NCBI RefSeq assembly: GCF_000416965.1
Contig: NZ_ATCL01000020.1
Coordinates: forward strand, 682,001 to 746,000
Length of the DNA stretch: 64,000 nucleotides
Origin: Exiguobacterium chiriqhucha RW-2
GTDB taxonomy: Bacteria; Bacillota; Bacilli; Exiguobacteriales; Exiguobacteriaceae
Direction: 5' to 3'
Within the stretch, counting starts at the first letter, position 1; each line of letters begins with the position of its first letter. The position numbers and the translations under genes were made by a program. Positions 24,047 through 31,884 of the stretch are shown piece after piece. Under the pieces are notes generated by a model. The model was not told the origin of the DNA. It made no database searches and saw only the letters and a list, made by a program, of their open reading frames with translations.

Positions 24047-25219
24047 TCAAACAAACGCCTTTCCACCGGCATGTTCGGTGAGACGCTTAAGCGCCTCGTC
24101 GAGAATGGCTCGGGACGTCCCGAAATTGAGGCGTTCGAACGTCTCGCCCGACTCCCCGAACGGGTGACCTGGCGACAAGAACAGACAGACTTCCTCGTGC
24201 AGCCACTTCTTCCGCGGTTCCGTTTCGAGATTGAGCGCCTTGAAGTCAATCCAGAGGAGATAACTCGCCTCAGGCATGAACGTCTTCAATTGGGGCAGCT
24301 CTTCCTGGAACCGCTCGACGAGGTACGTCGCCTGCTCCTCGAGTTCGGCCGTCAATTGGTCGAGCCAACGCTCGGCCCGCGAGTCGGAATAGGCGGCGAT
24401 GATGGCCGTGTTCGCGAACGGTGTCGGTAACACATGGTGTTTGTTTTGGACTTGGATAATCCGCTTTCGCATCGCATCGTCCGGACAGATGATGTACGAC
24501 GCGAACAGCCCCGCGATATTGAACGCCTTCGACGGTGCACTAACCGTGATGACCGAGTCATCGAGGCGATTGAGGGCGGTATGCCGTTGTGACGGATAGG
24601 TCAAGTCGGCATGAATTTCATCAGCGACGAGGATGACGTCATGGCGACGTGCCAGCTCGACGACATGCTTCAGCTCGGACTCGGTCCATACCCGTCCGAC
24701 CGGGTTGTGCGGCGAGCAGAGCAAGAACAACTTCGCCTTCTGCATCTGTGTCTCGAGCGCGTCAAAGTCCATCTCGTAGCGACCATCGACTTGACGGAGC
24801 GGAGCGTCGAGCAACTCCCGTTTCAACCCGGTGACCAGTTCATGAAATGGCGGATAGACGGGCGACTGGATGACGACCCCATCCCCTTCCTCCGTCAACG
24901 CCTCGACGATATGCGTCAATCCCGGTACGACGCCACTCGAGAACAAGACGTGATCGGCATCGACCTTGAGCCCGTGACGACGGTCATACCAAGAACTCAC
25001 GGCTGCTTGCGCTTGTCTCGAGAACAATGTGTACCCGAACTCTCCTGTCGCGGCCCGTGCCGTCAGCGCCTCCGAGATGGACGGTGCCGTGCGGATATCG
25101 ATGTCTGCGACCCAGAGCGGCAGGACGTCGTCCTTGACGTGGAACCAACGGTCGAGCCCGTCCCATTTCACCGAATCTGTTCCCGTCCGGTCAAGCGATT
25201 GATGTAAGATTGATTTCAT
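24047..25219 (-). CDS. patB: PatB/MalY-type aminotransferase (cystathionine beta-lyase)
   Basis: 390 residues, fold type I PLP enzyme. Features: VLPLWVADIDIRTAPSISEAL typical of the PatB/MalY group, FSSGVVPGLTHIVEAL, SPVYPPFH, CSPHNPVGRVWT, VADEIHADLTYP and the PLP lysine in TVSAPSKAFNIAGL near residue 235. PatB-type enzymes cleave C-S bonds of cystathionine and related thioethers to release pyruvate, ammonia and a thiol. The second ATG (25219) is chosen, because GGAGGG touches the first ATG at 25225 but lies six bases from the second. Possibly the first gene of an operon with the two unknown genes downstream. Confidence 0.87.
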   Translation of the reverse strand: MKSILHQSLDRTGTDSVKWDGLDRWFHVKDDVLPLWVADIDIRTAPSISEALTARAATGEFGYTLFSRQAQAAVSSWYDRRHGLKVDADHVLFSSGVVPGLTHIVEALTEEGDGVVIQSPVYPPFHELVTGLKRELLDAPLRQVDGRYEMDFDALETQMQKAKLFLLCSPHNPVGRVWTESELKHVVELARRHDVILVADEIHADLTYPSQRHTALNRLDDSVITVSAPSKAFNIAGLFASYIICPDDAMRKRIIQVQNKHHVLPTPFANTAIIAAYSDSRAERWLDQLTAELEEQATYLVERFQEELPQLKTFMPEASYLLWIDFKALNLETEPRKKWLHEEVCLFLSPGHPFGESGETFERLNFGTSRAILDEALKRLTEHAGGKAFV

Positions 25220-25335
25220 GTTCATCCCTCCTACTCCTACTGTAACAAAAAACGAGCGTTCGAGTCCGCAAAACGATGGCGGATTCGAGACGCGTCGGCT
25301 ATAATCGACCGAGATACTTCAAGGAGGTGAACCTG

Positions 25336-25992
25336 ATGACCGTGACCGTCATCCGCCATAAACGCCGGAAACGGGCGGCTTTCTTCGTGACGCCGGACGG
25401 CATCGAGCTGAGGATTCCAGCTAGGCTCCCGAACCGGATCGTCGAGACAATATTAACGGAACATGCCGGCTGGATTGAAGATCGCCTCGCGGCACTACCT
25501 AAGCGTGACGTCTTACCAGCCGACAGACTGCTTTTGCACGGAGAGACGTTTCCGCTCGTCAAAAGCAATACCGAGACAAGGTTCCGTTTCGACAGTGAAA
25601 ACTTTCACTGTCCCGCTACGTGGGACGAGTCATCGCTTCGGAAAGCGTACGAGGCTTGGCTCCGCGAACGGGCCCTCACCTATGTGATTGAAAGGTCCCC
25701 CCACTATGAACGACAGCTCGGCGTGAAGGCGGAACGAATCCGCATCGGCCACCAAAAGACGCGCTGGGGGTCATGCAGCTCGACCGGGACGATCTCAATC
25801 AACGTCCGGCTCATGCTCGCCCCGCAGGACGTCATGGATTATGTCATCGCCCACGAATGGGTCCATCTCGTTCATTTCGACCACTCGAAAGCGTTCTGGT
25901 CGAAGCTTGCGTCAGTGTATCCAAACGTCGCCGGCGCGATGGCCTGGTTGAAACAGCATGGCCATACGCTGCAAATCAAAAAAACCAATTGA
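25336..25992 (+). CDS. YgjP-like zinc metallopeptidase (DUF45/M48-like)
   Basis: 218 residues. The C-terminal half has the family signature: RWGSCSSTGTISINVRLMLAPQDVMDYVIAHEWVHLVHFDHSKAFW, with the zinc-binding H-E-x2-H and the third His five residues on. The N-terminal half is the usual basic beta-rich segment. Proteins of this family are often found near restriction systems, but here it stands alone. AAGGAGGTGA precedes the ATG at 25336; the frame open to 25276 lacks a ribosome site. Cytosolic; substrate unknown. Confidence 0.87.
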   Translation: MTVTVIRHKRRKRAAFFVTPDGIELRIPARLPNRIVETILTEHAGWIEDRLAALPKRDVLPADRLLLHGETFPLVKSNTETRFRFDSENFHCPATWDESSLRKAYEAWLRERALTYVIERSPHYERQLGVKAERIRIGHQKTRWGSCSSTGTISINVRLMLAPQDVMDYVIAHEWVHLVHFDHSKAFWSKLASVYPNVAGAMAWLKQHGHTLQIKKTN

Positions 25993-26031
25993 ACGTGTCC
26001 CTTGTCAGGAGGCATGTCCGATTGGTTTTTT
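25978..26031. terminator. bidirectional terminator between YgjP-like and chemoreceptor genes
   Basis: AAAAAACCAAT and ATTGGTTTTTT pair across about 30 bases. The left arm overlaps the last codons of the peptidase gene and the right arm the stop of the chemoreceptor gene. Confidence 0.75.
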
Positions 26032-26935
26032 AAATGGCGGAAGTGAACCGCTCGGCTGTGCCGTTCAGCGATTCGGCCGACTGTTCGATATGCTCGAACC
26101 GCTCAAGCGTCTGTTCCATGATGCGGACACTCTCTTGAATGTCTGTACTGGAGCGGGATACGCCGTCGACGATTGAGACGAGCTCTTTGTTCATCCCGTC
26201 CGTGTTCGCGCGCACTTCGATGACGGCGCGTTCGACGAGACGTGACAGGTTCCGGACCTCGGTCGCGACGACGTTGAAGCCGAGACCGTGCTCACCTGCC
26301 CGTGCGGCCTCGATGGCGGCGTTGAGCGACAACAAGTTCGTCTGGGCGGCAATTTCCTTGATTGTGCTAGCGATTTTCGTGATCTCGGCGGCCTGCTCTT
26401 GCAAGTTCGTGAGCGTTTTCAAGTTTTGATTCGAGTCCGCATCAAGGCGTTCGATCGTCCGTTTCAACTGTTGACTCTCTTCCATGCCACGCCGGGCCCG
26501 GTCGTCAAGATTAGCGGCCATGTCACGGAACGAGCGCGCGTATTCTTCGATCGTCTGTTGGCGACTCGTGATGTCGGAGGCGATTTTGACGACGCCGACG
26601 ACTTCATCCTGTTCATAGATTGGCATATAGGTCGCTTCGAGCCAAATTGAATCACCGCGGGCGTCGATGCGCTCGATTTTGTCGGCCGAACTGAAGCCGT
26701 CGAACAGCTTGTTCCAAAACGCTTGATAGTCCGGACTGCTGACGAAACTTGGCGTGCAGAACAAGTGATGGTGCATCCCGATCATTTCGTCACGTTTATA
26801 TTTCATTGCCTTGGCGAAGAGGTCGTTCACATCGACGACGCGTCGTTGACGGTCGAATCGGATCATCGCCACGTTGGCCTCGAGGGCACGGAGCACCTCA
26901 GGGGATGAGAGGCTAGCAATCTTTGTCAGTTCCAT
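26030..26935 (-). CDS. soluble PAS-domain chemoreceptor (methyl-accepting chemotaxis protein)
   Basis: 301 residues without a membrane segment. A PAS domain spans about 15-128 (VAMIRFDRQRRVVDVNDLFAKAMKYKRDEMIGMHHHLFC, VVGVVKIASDIT), as in Aer-type energy or redox receptors. A short MCP signalling hairpin follows, with the tip ITKIASTIKEIAAQTNLLSLNAAIEAARAGEHGLGFNVVATEVRNLS; the Glu/Gln-rich tip would bind CheA and CheW. It is short compared with membrane receptors. HHHLFC may bear on ligand or haem/flavin binding, but that is speculation. Monocistronic, with AAGGTAGGAA upstream. Confidence 0.88.
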   Translation of the reverse strand: MELTKIASLSSPEVLRALEANVAMIRFDRQRRVVDVNDLFAKAMKYKRDEMIGMHHHLFCTPSFVSSPDYQAFWNKLFDGFSSADKIERIDARGDSIWLEATYMPIYEQDEVVGVVKIASDITSRQQTIEEYARSFRDMAANLDDRARRGMEESQQLKRTIERLDADSNQNLKTLTNLQEQAAEITKIASTIKEIAAQTNLLSLNAAIEAARAGEHGLGFNVVATEVRNLSRLVERAVIEVRANTDGMNKELVSIVDGVSRSSTDIQESVRIMEQTLERFEHIEQSAESLNGTAERFTSAI

Positions 26936-27104
26936 TCCGATTATTCCTACCTTCTTTTCTCGATTTCCTTTAGTGCTTTATTCCTGGAATGTAGCGGAAT
27001 TCTAGTGTACCCTGTGCGAAAAGTCCTGAATAGCGTCGGTTTTTGAAATCGAGTCAATATCTTGAATTTGAAGTGTTTTCCAGTTGGTTCACTGCTAAGT
27101 CCAT

Positions 27105-27135
27105 GAACAAAGGACCCGTGCCATGCACGGGTCCC
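27105..27135 (-). terminator. terminator of the three-lipoprotein cluster
   Basis: GGACCCGTGC/GCACGGGTCC with a three-base loop; on the minus strand it is followed by TTTGTT. Just downstream of the stop at 27139. Confidence 0.75.
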
Positions 27136-27138
27136 CTA

Positions 27139-27543
27139 TCATTCCTGGTCATCGAATATTGATTTGAACAGCGTGACTTGGTCGGCCGTGAGTTCACCCC
27201 GGCTGTCCTTTGGATCGATGCCGCCGATTATCTGTTCTTCGTACCAAATTCCGAAGTCGAGTGAACGTTCTGGCGCATCGTTCGGCGTGAACACGAACGT
27301 CGCTTTCACATCCGGTTCCCGCTCGATCGGGACGGGCTGGTCTTCCCACTCGACTTCCTCCGTCGTTCGATCAAGCTCGGCATTCGTCTCAGCGTCGGTA
27401 ATGGTGCGTGTCGGCCCGTATTCCCCATCAGTATGTATCGTTTGGTACTCGATACGAGACGGATCCACGTCTTCCTCGCTACTCGCACAACCTCCAAGCA
27501 ATAGTCCCGCGCAGATGACATATCCAACTAACATGCGTTTCAA
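27139..27543 (-). CDS. small lipoprotein, unknown
   Basis: 134 residues. Lipoprotein signal MKRMLVGYVICAGLLLGGCASS with the lipidated Cys near residue 19, then a highly acidic mature part (EEDVDPSRIEYQTIHTDGEYGPT, TTEEVEWEDQPVPIEREPD) that ends with ADQVTLFKSIFDDQE. No domain recognised. The start is TTG at 27543 with AGGAGG about ten bases upstream. It lies 34 bases downstream of the two larger lipoprotein genes and is probably in the same operon, so it would be displayed on the outer face of the membrane with them. Confidence 0.7.
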   Translation of the reverse strand: MKRMLVGYVICAGLLLGGCASSEEDVDPSRIEYQTIHTDGEYGPTRTITDAETNAELDRTTEEVEWEDQPVPIEREPDVKATFVFTPNDAPERSLDFGIWYEEQIIGGIDPKDSRGELTADQVTLFKSIFDDQE

Positions 27544-27577
27544 CAGAACATTCCTCCTCGATTTACAACCAATCCGT

Positions 27578-28849
27578 TCATTCGAAAGCCTGTGGGAATA
27601 ACTCTTGGAACGTCTCCGCCCCAGCGCTCGACAGTTTGAACACTTCCCCGGACTTCACGTCTTTCACGAAGACATCGACTTTCTTCGACCGTTGCTGGTA
27701 ACTGACATCGAACTGTTGACCGAGATTCCCGTGCAACAGCGTCAAATACTTATAGTCGTTCGTATCACCACTCTTCGTCGACGGTCTAGCGGTCTCGAGG
27801 GCTTCGACCAATCGGTCATACGCTTTTCCGCTCACGTTCACCGCATCAGGGTAAGGGAGCGGGACTTCCCGGTGATACGGATACTGATGGAGGTAAGCGA
27901 CCGCTATCTCGTCTAGATCTGCAGGATCTGTAAGGAGAGGGCTCGTTCGATAGCGCATCGACACGGTTTTTGTTACGTTTTGTCCGTCCACGTCAATCGT
28001 AAGGTCATATAGCGGATAAGGTGTCATCGGTTCCATCGTGCCACCGTTATGGATTCGACGGAAGGTTAAACTGTCAGCCCCGTTGAGCAAATCGGCATCT
28101 TGTAAAATGGAGGAGGAATAGCGAGCCTTGTCTCCACCATAAGACTGGAGCAGATGAGGCATGTTCGTGGCCTTATCTCGTCCTAATGCGATAAACACAT
28201 CGGACGGTCTAAGGTTCGGCAAAAAGTGGAAGAATGGGTTAAAGTAGCCCCCTTCTTCAATCCCAATCTCAACCGTGCCGCTAAATCCAGGCGAAATCCT
28301 CATAAGTGTGACCGGATACGGTTCCATGTCTTGTCCATTGTCATAGAAGGCGTCCGGCTTATGTAACGCAGCCCGTTCATTTGCGGTCGCGATATGGACG
28401 GTCGGAAGGAACGAAATCTCCGTGCCGACCTCGTCTTTCAAGTAGGCAGGTCTTTCTGCAAGCTCGACGGCCCGGTACCCTTCCATCCCGTCCATCCGGT
28501 CTGATTTACAGAGCGCATAGATTGTATCCCCCTCGACATAGGTCACTTCATTAAAACTATATCCATAATAGTCATCATTCATAAGCGGGGCCCGGGTCGC
28601 ATACGCCATCCCGAGGATTGAAAACGTCTCTCCATCTAGTTCGGTCAGTCGTTCCTTGTCTTCACATTGGTTCAAAATTGTTTCGGCATCCACTACAGGC
28701 TCTTGACTGTTCAACGTAACCCGTTCGGCTTGCCAGTGCTCCTCGATATGGCCATAGCGGACGACGTCCACGTCTTCCGAGCAGCCTGCCGTCAACCATA
28801 ACAGTGACAATGACATCAACGCTCGTTTCTTCATGTTCAACCCACTCAT
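27578..28849 (-). CDS. lipoprotein, paralogue of the upstream gene product, unknown function
   Basis: 423 residues. Signal with lipobox W-L-T-A-G-C-S near residue 23. The mature part shares its plan with the 430-residue product encoded just upstream: both have C-x-D/G-E-L-T after the N-terminus, a central PYLLL/PHLLQSYG region, and a nearly identical C-terminal block (YLHQYPYHREVPLPYPDAVN, QRSKKVDVFVKD, LSSAGAETFQELFP). The ATG at 28849 overlaps the upstream stop by four bases; a second ATG at 28834 would also leave an intact signal peptide. Family not recognised. Confidence 0.7.
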   Translation of the reverse strand: MSGLNMKKRALMSLSLLWLTAGCSEDVDVVRYGHIEEHWQAERVTLNSQEPVVDAETILNQCEDKERLTELDGETFSILGMAYATRAPLMNDDYYGYSFNEVTYVEGDTIYALCKSDRMDGMEGYRAVELAERPAYLKDEVGTEISFLPTVHIATANERAALHKPDAFYDNGQDMEPYPVTLMRISPGFSGTVEIGIEEGGYFNPFFHFLPNLRPSDVFIALGRDKATNMPHLLQSYGGDKARYSSSILQDADLLNGADSLTFRRIHNGGTMEPMTPYPLYDLTIDVDGQNVTKTVSMRYRTSPLLTDPADLDEIAVAYLHQYPYHREVPLPYPDAVNVSGKAYDRLVEALETARPSTKSGDTNDYKYLTLLHGNLGQQFDVSYQQRSKKVDVFVKDVKSGEVFKLSSAGAETFQELFPQAFE

Positions 28850-30138
28850 TTCTTCTTCAAGTCAGGGAAGTAGGACAAGAACGTCTCGGCCCCTTCGCTC
28901 GTCAGTTTGTACGTCTCGTCGGTCGAGCGGTCGGTCACGTAAATATCCATCTTTTTCGAGCGCTGTTTATACGTCACCTCGAACTCTTGTCCCTTGTGTC
29001 CATCGACGATTGTTAGAAGCGGATAGTCGCCTTCATCACCTTGACGCTTCGTCGGTTCAGCGGAATCGATTGCTTGGACGAGGTCATCCATATCGTTCCC
29101 CGCTGCTTTTAAAAGAACCGGGTATGACAACGGAGATTCCGGGTTGAACGGCTGTTGATGAAGATAAACGAGTGGACCGACCACAAGTGGCATGTAGTCT
29201 TCGTCGGGGAGTGTCTCGAGCTGCTTTCGTTCCGCTGTCGATAATAAGTCAGAGGTGCGGTATGTGAACGTCATCGTCTCATTGACGACTTTTCCGTCAC
29301 GAGTATAGGTGAACTCATACAATGGATAAGTCTGGTCCGGGATGAGCTCCGTCTCGAGGGGGAGGCGCTCGACGCTCAACGCTTCATATGTAAGCCCTTC
29401 TGCGGTTTGGTCAATCATCGACTCGAGTGGAGTCACCGAGAAATAAAGGTCCGCAAACATGAGCAGCAAATACGGTTTCTCAGTAATCGTATCGTAACCG
29501 ATCGCTACTTTGATGTCTTTCATGCTGGCAATCGACGGGTCGAACGAGAACAACGGATATGGACTCGGCATTCCCCCGATTTCTACTTCAATCTCTCCGT
29601 ACAGGGCCGGGGAAAAGGCAACGAGCGTTTCGAGGAACGGTTCGATCGGGTTGCCTGACTCGTTCAATTCATCGGCATCCCGTAAGGCGGTTTTGGCGGA
29701 CTTATCGGCCGGCCCGACGACTGGATAACGACCGATCGGTGTCCCTGCTGATACGTCCACATCGTCAGGGAACGACTCGATCACTTCCGCCAAGAAGCGG
29801 TTCGAGGCCATATCACGACAAAGCACATAATTCTCATCCCCTTTCAAATACGATACAGCCTTGAACGCATACTCCTCACCCGTGTCCGTCATCGGATAGC
29901 GGTTCGCCACGATCGTATCGAACACGATCAAGTCGCCTTCCAGCTCGGTCGTCAACTCACCGCTACAGGCTTCAAGCGTCTCGTCGGCTGAATGGAGGGA
30001 AATCAACTCCTCCTTGGCATACTTGCTGACGGTCCAATGCGCGTCGACGTAAGACAAGTTTACGACGTCCGGCTTTTCCCCACCGCAACCAACCAATAAG
30101 CCTGTGGATAGTACAAATAAACCGACTAACTTTTTCAA
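28846..30138 (-). CDS. lipoprotein, paralogue of the downstream gene product, unknown function
   Basis: 430 residues. Signal MKKLVGLFVLSTGLLVGCGG with lipobox L-V-G-C. The C-terminal 90 residues (VYLHQQPFNPESPLSYP, PTKRQGDEGDYPLL, GHKGQEFEVTYKQRSKK, TSEGAETFLSYFP) are shared with the next gene product, so the two arose by tandem duplication. No catalytic motif seen. Start is TTG at 30138 with GAGGGG eight bases upstream; a nearby ATG is out of frame. First of three lipoprotein genes reading to 27139. Confidence 0.7.
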   Translation of the reverse strand: MKKLVGLFVLSTGLLVGCGGEKPDVVNLSYVDAHWTVSKYAKEELISLHSADETLEACSGELTTELEGDLIVFDTIVANRYPMTDTGEEYAFKAVSYLKGDENYVLCRDMASNRFLAEVIESFPDDVDVSAGTPIGRYPVVGPADKSAKTALRDADELNESGNPIEPFLETLVAFSPALYGEIEVEIGGMPSPYPLFSFDPSIASMKDIKVAIGYDTITEKPYLLLMFADLYFSVTPLESMIDQTAEGLTYEALSVERLPLETELIPDQTYPLYEFTYTRDGKVVNETMTFTYRTSDLLSTAERKQLETLPDEDYMPLVVGPLVYLHQQPFNPESPLSYPVLLKAAGNDMDDLVQAIDSAEPTKRQGDEGDYPLLTIVDGHKGQEFEVTYKQRSKKMDIYVTDRSTDETYKLTSEGAETFLSYFPDLKKK

Positions 30139-30203
30139 ATCATCCGCCCCTCATCATCTATTTGTACCAATTTTACCATTATATTACTTTAGGAGGGAAC
30201 ACG

Positions 30204-30234
30204 AAAAAACCCGTCCGACGACCTGGACGGGTTC
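30204..30234 (-). terminator. terminator of the DUF302 gene
   Basis: On the minus strand AACCCGTCC pairs with GGACGGGTT, followed by TTTT; six bases downstream of the stop. Confidence 0.85.
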
Positions 30235-30242
30235 AATGACCG

Positions 30243-30626
30243 TTACACAGTTTTATCGATGGCTCGGGTCAATCTCATCTCGACATCGCGTGCCACAGCT
30301 TGGAGCGACTCATCCTCGATCAGTTCGATCAGTTTCGTCGGCTTTGGCATCCCGACATGGGTCGACCCATCTTTCGTGAAGACGGCGAGCTTGCATGGGA
30401 GGAAATAACCGCCTTCCCGGTGCGCCGTGATGACTTTTTTCGCTTCTTTTGGATTGCACACTTCGAGGATGCGGTAGTCCCCATCAATCGCTTGACCTTT
30501 CTCTTCGAGCGTCTCACTCAAATTGAAGTCCCAAAGCACCCCGAACTCTTCCTCCTTGAGCGTCGTTTTCAGCTTCTCGACGACCGCTTCGACCGTCTGA
30601 TCGGTCTTGACCGTGTAATCAAACAT
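30243..30626 (-). CDS. DUF302 family protein
   Basis: 127 residues from the ATG at 30626 with AGGAGGGG five bases upstream; the longer frame to 30995 runs back over the divergent Spx-like gene and is not real. DUF302 features: DYTVKTDQTVEAVVEKLKTTLKEEEFGVLWDFNLSETLEEKG, YRILEVCNPKEAKKVI and FLPCKLAVFTKDG. The two Cys in EVCNP and LPCK are conserved in the family. Small cytosolic proteins of unknown biochemical role, often near redox or metal genes. Divergent from the Spx-like gene. Confidence 0.85.
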   Translation of the reverse strand: MFDYTVKTDQTVEAVVEKLKTTLKEEEFGVLWDFNLSETLEEKGQAIDGDYRILEVCNPKEAKKVITAHREGGYFLPCKLAVFTKDGSTHVGMPKPTKLIELIEDESLQAVARDVEMRLTRAIDKTV

Positions 30627-30798
30627 GTGAACCCCTCCTAAGATGTAGTCTCTCTCGTCTTGTACCCCAAGTGAGGACCGACAAATCGTCTGTTCGGTCG
30701 AAAAAAGTATATGTGATTTGAAACATATTCGATGTCCGTCACGTATGTATGAGAGAAAATAAAGAAGTCTATACTTACGTAAAGGAGAAGTGGTTGCC

Positions 30799-31194
30799 GT
30801 GACGGTCACCGTATTCACACATACAAGCTGCAGTTCTTCCCGTAAGACGATCGATTGGTTACGTGAGCAGAACATCCCGTTCATCGAGAAGAAATTGACC
30901 GACCAAGGGATGTCGTTCACCGAGTTCAAAGACATGCTCCGCCTCACCGAGAACGGGACGACCGACCTGTTGTCCGTCCAAAAGAGCGTGTACAAACAAG
31001 CGGCGGATCAACTTGATGAGATGTCGCTCCGTGAGCTGTACAGCTTCGTGGCGTCGCATCCCCAGATTTTGAAGAGTCCGATCGTCGTCGACGACAATCG
31101 AATTCAAATCGGGTTCAGCGAGAAAGAGATTCGTACGTTCATCCCGCGCCATGACCGCATTGCCGAATTGAAACGATTGCTCGACAACAAGTAA
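30799..31194 (+). CDS. Spx/ArsC-family protein with CxxS instead of CxxC
   Basis: 131 residues, the size of Spx. Thioredoxin-like ArsC fold: FTHTSCSSSRKTIDWL (active-site Cys followed by S-S-S, so the second redox Cys of Spx is replaced by Ser), LRLTENGTTDLLSVQK, and the C-terminal S-P-I-V-V-D-D-x-R-I-Q-I-G-F-S-E-K-E-I-R-T-F-I-P-R block typical of Spx/MgsR. Spx proteins bind the RNA polymerase alpha subunit during thiol stress. GTG at 30799 is chosen, 11 bases after AAAGGAG; GTG at 30790 is too close to it. The name spx is avoided because the redox switch differs. Confidence 0.8.
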   Translation: MTVTVFTHTSCSSSRKTIDWLREQNIPFIEKKLTDQGMSFTEFKDMLRLTENGTTDLLSVQKSVYKQAADQLDEMSLRELYSFVASHPQILKSPIVVDDNRIQIGFSEKEIRTFIPRHDRIAELKRLLDNK

Positions 31195-31223
31195 GAGCCC
31201 TGCCGAAGCAGAGCTCTTTTCTT
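31193..31223. terminator. bidirectional terminator between Spx-like gene and metI
   Basis: AAGAGC and GCTCTT close an inner CTGC/GCAG stem with a CGAA loop; a T-run follows on the right, and the stop codons of both genes touch it. Confidence 0.75.
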
Positions 31224-31884
31224 ATGCCTTCTTGAGTCGGGCCGCCAAGCGGTTTCCGAACGATTGAATCGATTGGACGAGTAGAATCAAGACGAAGATG
31301 GTCACGTACATGACCTCCGGCTCGAATCGGAGATGCCCGTATTGATAGGCGATATCGCCGAGTCCACCGGCTCCGACGAGTCCTGCCATCGCGGTCGCCC
31401 CGATCAGACCGATCGTCGCAATCGTCAAACCGAGCACGATTGAAGAGCGGGCCTCCCGGATCAACACATACCAGATGATTTTCCGGGTCGAGATGCCCAT
31501 CGCTTCATACGCCTCGACGACCCCGCGGTCGACCTCGAGCAGCGCCGACTCCATGAGCCGCGCGATATACGGCGCCGTGAACACGATGAGCGGCAACAGC
31601 ACGCCTTGGACGCCGATCGTCGTTCCCATGATGAAACGGGTGAACGGGAGGATGAAGAATAAGAGAATGATGAATGGGATCGAACGGACGACGTTGATGA
31701 CACTCGACAAGATGCCGTAGAAATAACGGTTGGCGAGCCGCCCGTGCGGTCGCGTCAAGACGAGTAGCGTCCCGAGCGGCAACCCAATCAACGTCGAGAT
31801 GACGAGCGCGATGCCCGTCATCGTGAGCGTCTGAATCGTCCCCGTCCAAATCAAGTCACCCCAATTTTCCCAAAACTGAAGCAT
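31222..31884 (-). CDS. metI: methionine ABC transporter permease
   Basis: 220 residues with about five membrane helices and the EAA loop EAYEAMGISTRKIIWYVLIREA near residue 130. The sequence WTGTIQTLTMTGIALVISTLIGLPLGTLLV and the C-terminal GLVGAGGLGDIAYQYGHLRF are typical of MetI/MetP. Start ATG at 31884 with a perfect AAGGAGGTGA site inside the end of metN; the two frames overlap by 29 bases. Last gene of metQ-metN-metI under a SAM-I riboswitch. D- and L-methionine uptake (family knowledge). Confidence 0.93.
   Translation of the reverse strand: MLQFWENWGDLIWTGTIQTLTMTGIALVISTLIGLPLGTLLVLTRPHGRLANRYFYGILSSVINVVRSIPFIILLFFILPFTRFIMGTTIGVQGVLLPLIVFTAPYIARLMESALLEVDRGVVEAYEAMGISTRKIIWYVLIREARSSIVLGLTIATIGLIGATAMAGLVGAGGLGDIAYQYGHLRFEPEVMYVTIFVLILLVQSIQSFGNRLAARLKKA

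Noticed and set aside
25336-25992. YgjP-type peptidase as part of a restriction or defence island
   Set aside because: The family often accompanies type I restriction genes, but no restriction, methylase or helicase gene lies nearby.
30627-30995. N-terminal extension of the DUF302 frame
   Set aside because: It overlaps the divergent Spx-like gene, and the AGGAGGGG site at 30632-30639 marks the ATG at 30626 as the start.
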